Source: Oligoflexus sp.
Lineage (GTDB): Bacteria > Bdellovibrionota_B > Oligoflexia > Oligoflexales > Oligoflexaceae
Direction: 5' to 3'
Assembly (NCBI GenBank): GCA_014378195.1
Contig: JACMOC010000017.1
Span: 124,001-188,000 of the forward strand
DNA: 64,000 nt
Program-made: the position numbers and the translations under genes
Part shown: positions 1 to 8,418 of the stretch, piece after piece
Layout: each line of letters begins with the position of its first letter
How positions within the stretch are numbered: position 1 is the stretch's first letter
The notes under the pieces: model-generated
Told to the model about the DNA's origin: nothing
Databases searched by the model: none
What the model saw: only the letters and a program-made list of their open reading frames with translations

Positions 1-291
1 CGTATTGCTATAGGTCTGGAGGCGTCGAATATCGCCTCCCAGCTTCAAAACTTCCGGCAGGGTCACTAGACCTTCGGCAACGCCGTTTTCCTTCTCAGCG
101 CTCCAGGTGGCGAGCACGTCCTTGCTGATTTCGCGGCCATAATCCGTCAGGACTCCACCACCGGCGGGGCTCACGTGACAGGTGACGCAGTTCGGATAGC
201 CTTTACGCACCATTTCTGGAAATGCCGATGCGGGTTTGGAAGCGATCAAAGTGAACAAAGACAGGATCCAAATGCGGACAAAATATTTCAT
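1..291 (-). CDS. Partial secreted protein with a single CxxCH heme motif
   Basis: The reading frame starts at 291 and runs off the left edge, giving the first 97 residues. Residues 1-23 look like a signal peptide ending near ASA. A CVTCH motif at about residues 35-39 is a c-type heme site, followed by a GGGVLTDYGRE stretch. From memory, such N-termini precede longer cell-envelope proteins, often with a beta-barrel, but that part is outside the window. It lies 32 bp downstream of the heme-motif lipoprotein on the same strand, so the two are probably co-transcribed. The role is likely extracytoplasmic electron transfer or redox sensing; the substrate is unknown. Confidence 0.75.
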   Translation of the reverse strand, partial: MKYFVRIWILSLFTLIASKPASAFPEMVRKGYPNCVTCHVSPAGGGVLTDYGREISKDVLATWSAEKENGVAEGLVTLPEVLKLGGDIRRLQTYSNT

Positions 292-323
292 GCTAATCCT
301 TAACACCTATCTAAAGTCGTGCG

Positions 324-707
324 TTATTGAGGAGTGCCGGCCGCCAGCCATTCTTTGAGCAGTTCGTAGGCGCTGGAAGGCAGCGTCGCGGCATTGGCAG
401 GCGGCATGGTGCGTGCATCGATTGCGGAGCTTTGGATTTGCGGCGCAAGTGCCTCGACCGCCGCGTAAGTTTCCAGATTGATGCCTCCGCTGTTGCTCGT
501 AGCTGCCGCATGGCAACCCAAACAATAAGGGGCAATAACCTTATCATTAACATTTTGGTAATGCAGGTCGGTCGCGGTAATTACAGCCGGAGTGGCGTCA
601 GCTTTCACTTTGTCTTCCCGAAAGTTGCAGGCCGTAAGAGCGAGTGCCAGCGTAATACCGAGAGACACACTGGGCAATAAAACCATCTGACGTTTGATCT
701 GAATCAT
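324..707 (-). CDS. Cytochrome c-like lipoprotein
   Basis: From the ATG at 707 the product is 127 residues with a lipoprotein signal ending in LTAC (lipidated Cys about residue 27). One CLGCH heme motif lies mid-protein, with an MPP motif downstream that could supply the axial Met, and a C-terminal LKEWLAAG helix, as in small cytochrome c-like domains (PSCyt type). A frame-matched TTG at 758 has AAGGAG six bases upstream and would add 17 residues; I prefer 707 because the signal peptide then has normal length and AAGGA sits eight bases away. The protein probably sits in the periplasm on a membrane. A Fur-box-like palindrome lies at 806-816 upstream. Confidence 0.75.
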   Translation of the reverse strand: MIQIKRQMVLLPSVSLGITLALALTACNFREDKVKADATPAVITATDLHYQNVNDKVIAPYCLGCHAAATSNSGGINLETYAAVEALAPQIQSSAIDARTMPPANAATLPSSAYELLKEWLAAGTPQ

Positions 708-802
708 TCCTCGAATCCTTGGATAGTCCTGAATAGTTAGGCTCTTGGCATTACTCAAAATTGACTCCTTAGTTGGCCTCGAAACGGACCTGAAGTCAAT
801 TC

Positions 803-819
803 AGTATGATTATCATTCC
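803..819 (-). promoter_or_regulatory. Putative Fur-type operator
   Basis: A perfect odd palindrome ATGATTATCAT at 806-816 matches the core of the Fur consensus (GATAATGATAATCATTATC). A second, weaker GATAAT/GATTAT array is at 874-889. Both lie between the minus-strand heme genes and the divergent cyclase gene at 970. Binding by Fur is inference. Confidence 0.35.
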
Positions 820-969
820 TTAGGTCTCGCTAGGATTTTTGCCCATTTTGTCTGGAATTATACAATAACTATTGATAATGACTGATTATTTCTCTGTGAC
901 GGGAAAGAAGTCTCACAATTTCGTCCAATCCGCCGAAAAGTCGAGGGAATTGGCGAAAAGAGGTTCCCT

Positions 970-3333
970 TTGAAGAAAAATCTAACGCGTTGGTTGCAGA
1001 AGTCGTCCACCAATCCTCGCAGCACGGTCCTAATCGCTGTTGTATGGGTTGGCATTCTTTTGGCTTGCCATGCGTTTTTGCCAACACGCCCGATGGAAGC
1101 TCGTGTTGTCGCGCCTATGCTTTTTAAGGTGCGCGAAGTCTTGGGACGAGCGCCAGACATTCACCCTACGATCAAGGTCTTTGGGTTCGATGACGTGACA
1201 GCCGCGAAGCTGGAACGGGTTGAAATGAATCTCGAGGAATGGAGCAAAGTCCTCAAAATCATCGACAAAAGCGCGCCGAAAGCGATTATCGTTGATGGTC
1301 TTTTCTCTCTCTCCAACGCTTCGAAAACGTCCGAGGGACGGGCTGCCCTGGAGCTTTTGAAAACTCTGAAAACTCCGGTTTACACCGGGCTATTTGCTTC
1401 GCCACAGGCCATCACGGGAAGGGTGCCGCTTGATCTGAATGATCCGGCCTTTGCTCTTTCGGAATATCTCGATGATTCGGTCCTGCTTCCTGGAACAAAA
1501 AACGAGCAGCTTGAGAAACTCGCGCTTCCGGATTACCGAAGTTACGAAGTCTATGGAGCGCACTCCTCGCTCCGGGGCGTTTTTCGTAATGCCGGACACA
1601 TCCTGTACGGAAACGACGAGGGGAGTTACGAGCCCTTTCTCCGTTTACGGAATGGCAAAACCCTCCCTCATCTGATGTTTCGGCCTTTCTCGGACGTGAA
1701 GTTTGTGCAGGATCATATACGGGTCGAAGGTGCCGATATCTATCTGAGCAAAGACGGGACAGCGCCTATCAATTTCCCGAGCCTAAAATCTTTGGCCCAG
1801 AGTGTGAATGCACTCGCACCTTTGGTTGCGGCCAAGGACACAAATGCGACTTTGAGCAATGTTTCGGCGGGTGATTATGTCTATGTGATTCCCTTATTTC
1901 ACACCGGAAATACAGATTTCAAACCGAGCCCGATTGGATTGATTTCCGGCGGATTTGCGCATCTCGCGATTCTCAATAGTATCCTTCAGAAGAATCACCT
2001 TCACGCGGTCGCTATCGAACCCATCCTTATCGTGGGTTTTGCAGCCGCGATCGCTTATTTTGGATGGTGGATGGGCCCGGCATCGCTGATTCTGTCCCTC
2101 CTTGCGGCAACGCTTTTTTGGATGGCAACCTGCATTTTCGGTTTTGTGTACGAGTCTATGGTCTTCCCCTTTCTATTGCCCGAGGCGTCGCTCATGGGTG
2201 TCGGTATATCGCTCCTTTTGCAGCGAATCTATATCGCCGAGCGGAAGGCAAGGATGATTCGTACCGCGTTGGAAGGCGTCGTGCGCCCTGAGGCCCTGCG
2301 GGCCCTGCAAAGAAATCCCGAAATGTTATCACTTGAAGCACGTGAGCGTGTGGTCACAATTGTTTTCATCGACATAGTCGGATTTTCGCTGATGGTCGAA
2401 AATCAGTTGCCGCGTGTGGCTTTTGAAGGGCTGCAGAGCCTGGTGGAAAAAATGACCAATTCGATCCATAAGCACGGCGGTATCGTCAACAAGACTTTGG
2501 GTGATGGACTCCTCTGCTTTTTTGGGTACTCGCTCGAGGATAACAAGGAAGTCGGCAATCATGCCGAAGAAGCGTTAACGGCCGCCCTTGAAATTCAGCA
2601 AGCGAATATCCCGCTTCTCCTTGCCGCCGAAGGCACACGAAATCCTGTTTTTCCCTTACGTATTGGGATCAATACGTCGGCTGTTTTTATGGGTAACCTC
2701 GGGGCTGGCGAACGACTTGACATCACTGTCATAGGGAATGGCGTAAACTTCGCCAAACGCCTGGAAGCGGCCTGTCTTCCACACGCTATACTCGTTGGTT
2801 CGACAACATACGACCTGGTCCGGAAACGAACCGTCTTCGGGGAGGCTAAAAAACGGGCCTTTCACGTCAAACATCATGAAGATAGTGTTGAAGCCTGGGA
2901 ATTTGATCCCTTGTCAAGCGATGCCACCCTCCGGACCCGTGTTGAAAGTATTTACCAATTGAGTGCCGACGCTCATCGACGTCCTAAACACTGGGATGCT
3001 GACGGCTCGCTCAAGGTTGAGGTTCATTCGGAGTTCGGAATCGGCGACCTTCAGCATTTTTCATCGAGCGGCCTGCGGTTCGTGCTCGACGCCATGATAG
3101 TGCGAGGCACTCTATTTGAGGCAAACTTGTCGTCTCCTGACGGAATTTTGCAAAGCCAACTGCTTAGGCAGGGTATAAATTTGATAAAATTTGAAGTGAT
3201 CGCTATCGAAAGCGAAGGCCGCTATTACAGTCACAATGTGCGATTCGTAAATTTGAATTCTGATCGCATCAAACTCATCGCGCAGTATCTTGAGCTGTAT
3301 CAACCGAAGAACGATGTCCGGCTCTCGGTTTGA
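970..3333 (+). CDS. CHASE2 sensor adenylate/guanylate cyclase with PilZ-like tail
   Basis: A 787-residue membrane protein. One N-terminal membrane segment (about 17-38) is followed by a CHASE2-type extracytoplasmic region (about 45-330), then three membrane segments (about 345-425). The class III cyclase domain spans about 455-640: FIDIVGFS carries the first metal Asp, KTLGDG the second, and the DITVIGNGVNFAKRLE segment the transition-state Asn and Arg. The C-terminal 120 residues resemble PilZ, with an HFSSSG element in place of DxSxxG and a VRFVNL strand; the RxxxR motif is degenerate. It should turn an external signal into cAMP (or cGMP), possibly under c-di-GMP control. The TTG start at 970 follows an AGAGG Shine-Dalgarno. 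Confidence 0.88.
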   Translation: MKKNLTRWLQKSSTNPRSTVLIAVVWVGILLACHAFLPTRPMEARVVAPMLFKVREVLGRAPDIHPTIKVFGFDDVTAAKLERVEMNLEEWSKVLKIIDKSAPKAIIVDGLFSLSNASKTSEGRAALELLKTLKTPVYTGLFASPQAITGRVPLDLNDPAFALSEYLDDSVLLPGTKNEQLEKLALPDYRSYEVYGAHSSLRGVFRNAGHILYGNDEGSYEPFLRLRNGKTLPHLMFRPFSDVKFVQDHIRVEGADIYLSKDGTAPINFPSLKSLAQSVNALAPLVAAKDTNATLSNVSAGDYVYVIPLFHTGNTDFKPSPIGLISGGFAHLAILNSILQKNHLHAVAIEPILIVGFAAAIAYFGWWMGPASLILSLLAATLFWMATCIFGFVYESMVFPFLLPEASLMGVGISLLLQRIYIAERKARMIRTALEGVVRPEALRALQRNPEMLSLEARERVVTIVFIDIVGFSLMVENQLPRVAFEGLQSLVEKMTNSIHKHGGIVNKTLGDGLLCFFGYSLEDNKEVGNHAEEALTAALEIQQANIPLLLAAEGTRNPVFPLRIGINTSAVFMGNLGAGERLDITVIGNGVNFAKRLEAACLPHAILVGSTTYDLVRKRTVFGEAKKRAFHVKHHEDSVEAWEFDPLSSDATLRTRVESIYQLSADAHRRPKHWDADGSLKVEVHSEFGIGDLQHFSSSGLRFVLDAMIVRGTLFEANLSSPDGILQSQLLRQGINLIKFEVIAIESEGRYYSHNVRFVNLNSDRIKLIAQYLELYQPKNDVRLSV

Positions 3334-3484
3334 GAGCCAATGGACAACAATTGCACCAAAAAACAAGATTCAAAACCTGGTCGAATCTTCCTTAATTATG
3401 TGATTTCATGCCTTGCGAACCTTAGACATAACACCCAACATCGAGGGAATCAGTTGTGAACGTTTAAGGATAGTGGAGGTGAAT

Positions 3485-3844
3485 ATGTCTGGACTAAGGA
3501 ATTCTGTTTTATGGCGATCGCTTTCTGAAGGCATGTACGTGTTTCATGACCCCGCACTGCTTCGGGGCAAAAAAAACGTCCTTATCATACTTGGACATGA
3601 TCGCAGTCATCCTCTTTATCAAGAGGCAAAAGAACTTTACGAAGCCATTGCAGATGATCTTGCACCGTATGACGTCGAGCTGCGTTTTGAAGATCATACG
3701 GGTGGATTGCTTCACGAAAAGTTCGAATGCGATCAGGATGCATTCCGTTGCTTTTTTATCAATAAACAAGGCGAAACTTTATATGGAGGGCGCGAAATTC
3801 TAGAGCCGATTAAGCTCTATACAATGCTTGGTCAAATGAGTTGA
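3485..3844 (+). CDS. DUF4174-like protein
   Basis: A 119-residue protein starting at the ATG at 3485, preceded by GGAGGT; the frame is open further upstream but has no better start. It has an N-terminal strand (VLIILG), an amphipathic helix and a C-terminal FFINKQGETLYGGR strand-loop, the layout of thioredoxin-like DUF4174 proteins, which have no catalytic Cys pair. I see no signal peptide. The biochemical role is unknown. Its last 13 bases overlap the end of the convergent methyltransferase gene. Confidence 0.6.
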   Translation: MSGLRNSVLWRSLSEGMYVFHDPALLRGKKNVLIILGHDRSHPLYQEAKELYEAIADDLAPYDVELRFEDHTGGLLHEKFECDQDAFRCFFINKQGETLYGGREILEPIKLYTMLGQMS

Positions 3845-4464
3845 CACACGTAAAGGTCGATTATCTGACCCGATGGAACCGAAATAGTTAGTTTTTCAAA
3901 TCGGCCTTTGGTTTTTAAGCGATCGCCGAATTTTCCGGCTGCATAACGCCCTGGATCGGCGATTATGATGTGAGCACCAGGATTCGCATGATCCAGTATA
4001 AAGGCCTCAAGGCCAGGATAAAGATCGGGTTCGTAGAGTATGTCCGAACCGATGACGAAATCAAAAGTGCCCAGTTTTAAACCATTATCTGCAAAACTTC
4101 CGACTGCCGTAGTGCAGTCGATTTTATTTGCGGTCCGGTTTTGATCGAGTATTGTTTCGAAGTTTCGGTGGTTGTCCATCGCGGTTACCCGCGCGCCCAG
4201 GCGTGCTGCGAGCAAGCTCGGTAAAGCAAGGCCGCAACCAAGCTCAAGGATTGTTTTACCTTGAAGGGCGAACTTCTGGGTTTGCCAAAGATGCCAGGCT
4301 AATCCTTCCGCTGAAGGCCAAAGAATTCCATAAAGTGGCGGTTCTTCAAACCCATCGCCGTTGTCATAATGGTTTTTAAATTCCGAATAGACGTCTTTCA
4401 TACTATAAAGTTGAAAGTCTTCGTCGCCTATTGTCACATTGATTTGAGAAAATTTGTCGAGCAT
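3832..4464 (-). CDS. SAM-dependent methyltransferase, family 16 (ETFB lysine methyltransferase-like)
   Basis: About 210 residues from the ATG at 4464. Longer frames would run into the divergent transglycosylase gene. The Rossmann SAM site LELGCGLALPSLLAARLG is near residues 90-107, followed by an acidic strand end (TAMDNH). GSDILYEPDLY near residue 150 matches the conserved post-motif II of the Methyltransf_16 group, which methylates lysines in proteins such as ETF-beta. A cytoplasmic protein methyltransferase is the best reading; the substrate cannot be told. The 3' end overlaps the DUF4174-like gene by 13 bases. Confidence 0.75.
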   Translation of the reverse strand: MLDKFSQINVTIGDEDFQLYSMKDVYSEFKNHYDNGDGFEEPPLYGILWPSAEGLAWHLWQTQKFALQGKTILELGCGLALPSLLAARLGARVTAMDNHRNFETILDQNRTANKIDCTTAVGSFADNGLKLGTFDFVIGSDILYEPDLYPGLEAFILDHANPGAHIIIADPGRYAAGKFGDRLKTKGRFEKLTISVPSGQIIDLYVCQLI

Positions 4465-4582
4465 AGGTTCCAACGGGTAGCGGTTGTAAGAAGCGGTGAC
4501 TATAATAAAGGCGCAGCCAGGTTGAAAGCTTTTCCTAGCAAGGGTTCGCTGTCTTGTCCTGACCCTGCTTATTTGACGGATT

Positions 4583-5293
4583 GTGAAGGGGTTTTTGGTG
4601 GTTGTTAGCAGTTTTGGCGTCGTCATGTTTGTGGCTCTTCACACGGGACTAAGCTGTGAACGTGCCTTCGAAGATATGGCGCGGACTGTCGGCTACCAGG
4701 AACGGGAACCGGGCGACGCGGACGCGATGCGTGAATTTGCGGCTGCAGCTTGTGCAACGACGAACCCGGATATTCTTTGGCAGCTTGCTTTTCAGGAAAC
4801 GGATTTTCGGTTTCAACTCGTGCGTGAAAATCTGAATCGAGGCCTGGCAAATCTCTATGAAGGTGAAGCCGCTCCTGCATTCCTGAAGCGTCTGAAGGCT
4901 ATGGATCTTAATCGCAATATTGATATTGGTGTTATGCAATTCAATTGGGCTTGGCACCATCAGGGTTTTCATGATGACCCTGTTAAGGTCTTGAGTCCTA
5001 AGCTTCAAGTGGAATATTTTTTACAAAGTTTCAGTGGCGAAATATATGATCGTTGCCATGGACGCTGGGTGGGATGTTATCACTCGACCAGTGACCAGAG
5101 CCGGGCTTCGCGTTATGAGCAGGAGGTTTTAGAAAAAGGCCGCATCTTGAGACTTCAGGCCTTACGGATGATGAGGAAACTGAGAAGCGACATGCCTCAT
5201 GCCAGGAAAGTCGAATTGCCGCCTATCCTGCAGGATGACATTGATAAGTTGTTAGTCTTCACAAGGGAAGCGCCCATCCCTTTGAAGAGGTGA
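4583..5293 (+). CDS. Secreted lytic transglycosylase (SLT/lysozyme-like)
   Basis: A 236-residue protein from a GTG at 4583, with an N-terminal hydrophobic segment (about 3-20) that fits a signal peptide. Residues about 60-165 carry transglycosylase-like elements: WQLAFQETDFRF contains the probable catalytic Glu, NIDIGVMQFNWAWH matches the usual GLMQIN motif, and GCYHS resembles the motif before the last helix. It should cleave peptidoglycan in the periplasm to make anhydromuropeptides, or open local gaps for envelope machines. The C-terminal 60 residues are basic and helical, without a known domain. No secretion or pilus genes are adjacent. Confidence 0.7.
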   Translation: MKGFLVVVSSFGVVMFVALHTGLSCERAFEDMARTVGYQEREPGDADAMREFAAAACATTNPDILWQLAFQETDFRFQLVRENLNRGLANLYEGEAAPAFLKRLKAMDLNRNIDIGVMQFNWAWHHQGFHDDPVKVLSPKLQVEYFLQSFSGEIYDRCHGRWVGCYHSTSDQSRASRYEQEVLEKGRILRLQALRMMRKLRSDMPHARKVELPPILQDDIDKLLVFTREAPIPLKR

Positions 5294-5403
5294 ATATGGG
5301 TAATTTCATGTGCGAGTTCTTGCATTATAATCCCCGAGTCTGTTGGGCTTAACGTATGATAAGCTGAGGACCGCGCGAACGGACATAATTTTTCGAAAAA
5401 AGG

Positions 5404-5420
5404 GCTGAGTGACACTCGGC
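5404..5420. repeat. 17-bp near-perfect palindrome upstream of receiver gene
   Basis: A symmetric element centred on A at 5412 whose inner GAGTG/CACTC arms pair exactly and whose outer bases pair with one G-T wobble. It lies 55 bp upstream of the receiver start and could be an operator for a dimeric regulator or an RNA hairpin. Confidence 0.35.
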
Positions 5421-5474
5421 GCTTATGTATACTGATCGGAAATGTCCCGATTTCGGTTAAAGGAAACACACGTT

Positions 5475-5867
5475 ATGGAAGCCGAAAACATTTCTGTCCT
5501 AGTCGTCGATGACGAACCGGTCCTTAGGGAGTTGGTTTCGTTCATCTTAAACGACAAAGGATTTCAGGTCTCAACGGCTGAAAGCGGTGATGTTGCGTTC
5601 AAAATGGTCCTTGATAAACACTACGACGTGATTGTCAGTGACGTTCGTATGCCGAACGGGAGTGGTATTGATCTTCTGAATAAATTAAATACGTTACCAA
5701 GCCGTCCTGCGGTTTTTTTGGTCAGCGGATATTCTGAGATAAGCTTAGACGAAGCACGCAGGCTCGGCGCGAAAGATCTCCTTAATAAGCCTGTGGACTA
5801 CGACAGCCTATGCACAGCGATTTATAATTCTTATATGTCCGAGAAAAAACACGTCACTACTGTCTAA
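5475..5867 (+). CDS. Single-domain response regulator receiver
   Basis: 130 residues from the ATG at 5475, chosen because AAAGGA lies about 11 bases upstream; the frame extends 33 bases further without a ribosome site. It is a complete CheY-type receiver: acidic pair in LVVDDEP near residue 12, phospho-acceptor Asp in VIVSDVRMP near 57, Ser in FLVSG and Lys in LLNKPVD near 108. There is no output domain, so it probably relays phosphate to or from a partner. No histidine kinase is adjacent. Confidence 0.88.
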   Translation: MEAENISVLVVDDEPVLRELVSFILNDKGFQVSTAESGDVAFKMVLDKHYDVIVSDVRMPNGSGIDLLNKLNTLPSRPAVFLVSGYSEISLDEARRLGAKDLLNKPVDYDSLCTAIYNSYMSEKKHVTTV

Positions 5868-5882
5868 GATTCCTCTTTTACA

Positions 5883-5911
5883 TTGACCCCCTTAACGGCA
5901 CCCCCTAAAAC
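5883..5911 (+). promoter_or_regulatory. Sigma70-like promoter for menB
   Basis: TTGACC at 5883-5888 and TAAAAC at 5906-5911 with a 17-base spacer, 30 bases upstream of menB. Each hexamer has one or two mismatches to consensus. Confidence 0.4.
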
Positions 5912-5941
5912 TCCCTGAGTCTACTACTCACGGAGGTCAAT

Positions 5942-6826
5942 ATGGTATCCCCAATCTTTCGCTCTGAAAAATGGCGGTCTGTCACGGTCGAAGGTTTTAC
6001 CTTTGAAGATATTACGTACCATCGCGCTGTTGATCAAGGCACGGTCCGTATTGCATTTAACCGCCCCGAGGTTCGGAATGCCTTCCGCCCCAAAACTGTT
6101 GACGAACTTTATGCAGCGCTCGAGCATGCTCGTTGCACGACCGACGTTGGAACGGTCCTAATCACTGGCAACGGACCCTCACCTAAAGACGGTGGATGGG
6201 CCTTTTGTTCAGGTGGTGATCAACGAATCCGCGGCAAAGATGGGTACCAGTATGCAGACGGCCTCACGCGTCCCGGCCGTCTTCATATACTCGAAGTTCA
6301 GCGTCTGATTCGTTTTATGCCCAAGGTGGTTATAGCCGTGGTTCCTGGATGGGCTGTCGGCGGTGGACATAGCCTTCATGTGGTGTGTGATCTCACTCTC
6401 GCTTCGAAGGAACACGCTGTTTTCAAACAAACCGATGTCGACGTCGCAAGTTTTGATGGAGGTTATGGCTCGGCTTATCTTGCCAAGATGGTTGGCCAAA
6501 AACGAGCGCGTGAAATATTTTTTCTCGGTGCGAATTATTCCGCGGACGAAGCCTTTGCTATGGGAATGGTAAACCGCGTCGTTCCTCATGCTGAGCTCGA
6601 AGATGTGGCACTTGCATGGGCGCGTGAGATCAACAGTAAGTCCCCAACGGCAATTCGGATGGCGAAATATGCCTTGAACCTCACCGACGACGGCATGGTA
6701 GGGCAGCAGCTTTTTGCGGGAGAAGCCACGCGTTTAGCCTACGGAACCGACGAAGCGGAAGAGGGGCGTAATGCATTTCTTGAGAAGCGTAGCCGCGATT
6801 TTAGTGCATTTCCCTGGCAGTATTAA
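5942..6826 (+). CDS. menB: 1,4-dihydroxy-2-naphthoyl-CoA synthase (MenB)
   Basis: A 294-residue crotonase-fold enzyme that closes the naphthoate ring of o-succinylbenzoyl-CoA in menaquinone synthesis. MenB hallmarks are present: the FNRPEVRNAFRPKTVDEL start, CSGGDQR (oxyanion region), WAVGGGHSLH, DVASFDGGYGS with the catalytic Asp, and the C-terminal FLEKRSRDFSAFPWQY with the last conserved Tyr. The start has a strong CGGAGGT Shine-Dalgarno. It stands alone; no other men gene is in the window, so the rest of the pathway must lie elsewhere. It implies a menaquinone-based respiratory chain. Confidence 0.95.
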   Translation: MVSPIFRSEKWRSVTVEGFTFEDITYHRAVDQGTVRIAFNRPEVRNAFRPKTVDELYAALEHARCTTDVGTVLITGNGPSPKDGGWAFCSGGDQRIRGKDGYQYADGLTRPGRLHILEVQRLIRFMPKVVIAVVPGWAVGGGHSLHVVCDLTLASKEHAVFKQTDVDVASFDGGYGSAYLAKMVGQKRAREIFFLGANYSADEAFAMGMVNRVVPHAELEDVALAWAREINSKSPTAIRMAKYALNLTDDGMVGQQLFAGEATRLAYGTDEAEEGRNAFLEKRSRDFSAFPWQY

Positions 6827-6832
6827 TTTAAA

Positions 6833-6872
6833 GGCGGGATCCCGAGTTCCTGTGGGCGCCCGCCCTTTTTTA
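6833..6872. terminator. Bidirectional terminator between menB and udp
   Basis: GGCGGG at 6833-6838 pairs with CCCGCC at 6859-6864. A T-run follows on the plus strand and an A-rich stretch precedes it, so it can serve both convergent genes. Confidence 0.6.
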
Positions 6873-7628
6873 AAGTTTGGCCAAGCTCGCGAGCGCGGCT
6901 TGAATCACGCGTTCCTCGGTTTGTTTCCCGACTGTTTCATCGGGAAACTCGGTGCGATTGCGGTTGACCAGGACGCCGAGCACGGCAGCCGCTGAGAGCC
7001 CATAGGCAGCGCATTGTGTTAGGACGGTGGCGCATTCCATCTCAAAAGAAAGCACATTTAAAGCCTTCATGTCTTCAAAACGATTGCCAAGGGCTTCATG
7101 CACAAAGCCTTTTCGAAAAGAATCGGTGCGGGATTGTCCCTGATAAAAGGTGTCGCTCGATGCGACAATACCGATGTGATGTTTGACATTTGCAAGGACA
7201 AGCGCATCCCTTATCGATTGAACCATAGCAAAGTCGGCTACCGCCGGGAAGGCGAGGGGTGCGATATGGGTCGATGCGCCGTCGAGTCTAACGGCAGCCG
7301 TCGGCACGATAATATCCCCCGGTTCTATGTGATCCTGAATAGCGCCTGTCGTTCCAACACGCAAAAAACGGGTGATTCCCAACATAGCGAGCTCTTCGAC
7401 ACAAATCGCTGCAGAGGGGCCGCCAATCCCTGTAGAAATAACTAACGCCGTCACACCTTTATAGGTCCCCTTCATCGAATGAAATTCTCGATGATTCGCA
7501 AGTAGAACCGCCTCGTCGAGATGTTTGGCAATCTTCGGCACTCGCCCTGGGTCGCCAGGAAGAATGGCGACAGTGACATCTTTTACGTCAGAGCTTTTGA
7601 GACCGATGTGAAACGTGGATTTGGTCAT
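6870..7628 (-). CDS. udp: Uridine phosphorylase
   Basis: 252 residues, the usual length. This cytoplasmic enzyme splits uridine with phosphate into uracil and ribose-1-phosphate. PNP/UDP family signatures are clear: LPGDPGRVPKIA (phosphate site) near residue 23, STGIGGPSAAICVEEL near 75-90, RVGTTGA near 100, the SFEMECATVLT segment that binds ribose and SSDTFYQGQ near 160 for the base. The short C-terminal part (EERVIQAALASLAKL) matches the Udp subgroup. It overlaps the upstream DUF1653-GNAT gene by four bases (ATGA), so the two are translationally coupled. Confidence 0.92.
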   Translation of the reverse strand: MTKSTFHIGLKSSDVKDVTVAILPGDPGRVPKIAKHLDEAVLLANHREFHSMKGTYKGVTALVISTGIGGPSAAICVEELAMLGITRFLRVGTTGAIQDHIEPGDIIVPTAAVRLDGASTHIAPLAFPAVADFAMVQSIRDALVLANVKHHIGIVASSDTFYQGQSRTDSFRKGFVHEALGNRFEDMKALNVLSFEMECATVLTQCAAYGLSAAAVLGVLVNRNRTEFPDETVGKQTEERVIQAALASLAKL

Positions 7629-8278
7629 GAATATTCACCCTCTAACAATCTTTTTTCGAGTATCAGCTTAAGGCCCTGTTCGGTCAGCTCTGTATCGATC
7701 ACCTCAAATCCGTGTTTGAGGTTGAGGATAAGCATCGTCTTATTGAAGTTCAGGCATTTCGTCCTGATTCTGTGAAAGCCCTTCGAAACAGCCCATTCGT
7801 GTTGGGCCTTCATCAGGATTGTAGCTATGCCTGTACCCTCATACTCGGGAATGACCGCGCCTAGCCAGCTATAAAAATTCGTTGTCGATAAAGGATAGCC
7901 GATTTTGAAAGCGACTGCTTTTCCGTCGACCTGGGCTATTGCAATTTGAAAATGATCGTAGGTCTTCAGACGCTTTTCAAAATCCATTTCGTTCCACTCT
8001 GGGAAACACTGAGCAGCCAGGGAGCCTATAAGTGAACGCATCGGACCATCAAAAGACGTGGCATTCTTAATGTCCACGAGCACTTTTTCAAAACGAGGTT
8101 TTAGCATGCCATCGTGTTCGATTGATTCAAAAAACATAATTTTGGGGCGAACCCAAAATTTGCCGAGTGGATTATCGTAAAGGGTTTCGTACAAAACGAG
8201 ATCTTCAAGACTCTCACTGTGTTTTACAACGCCCATGAATTTGTAGGGTTTGTTTTTATAATGGCGATAGAGGGTCAT
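7625..8278 (-). CDS. DUF1653-GNAT fusion protein
   Basis: 217 residues. Residues 1-52 are a recognisable DUF1653 unit (YRHYKNKPYKFMGVVKHSE, then LVLYETLYDNPLGKFWVRPKIMF), normally a small stand-alone protein. Residues about 75-200 are a GNAT acetyltransferase: an AVIPEYEGTGIATILM acetyl-CoA loop near 140-155 and an HRIRTKCLNFNKTMLILNLKHGFEV C-terminal section. It probably acetylates an amino group on an unknown small molecule or protein in the cytoplasm. It is the first gene of a coupled pair with udp, which hints at nucleoside or base metabolism. Confidence 0.82.
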   Translation of the reverse strand: MTLYRHYKNKPYKFMGVVKHSESLEDLVLYETLYDNPLGKFWVRPKIMFFESIEHDGMLKPRFEKVLVDIKNATSFDGPMRSLIGSLAAQCFPEWNEMDFEKRLKTYDHFQIAIAQVDGKAVAFKIGYPLSTTNFYSWLGAVIPEYEGTGIATILMKAQHEWAVSKGFHRIRTKCLNFNKTMLILNLKHGFEVIDTELTEQGLKLILEKRLLEGEYS

Positions 8279-8418
8279 TGGGACGTGTCCTCGTCACGAT
8301 GAGTACGGTCATTGAAAAATGATCGTAACAAAGGCCTTGCGACAAGACGAGAGGACTCGGCAAATAAATAAGGTGAGCCAGGACCCAGGGTGTGGTTCTA
8401 CTCGGTAATATAATGAAA

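Noticed and set aside
3365-3389. Terminator after the CHASE2 cyclase gene
   Set aside because: AAGATTC/GAATCTT arms pair, but the stem is AT-rich, the loop is 11 nt and there is no T-run.
4465-4626. N-terminal extension of the methyltransferase
   Set aside because: It would overlap the divergent transglycosylase gene and codes for basic, low-complexity residues unlike the family.
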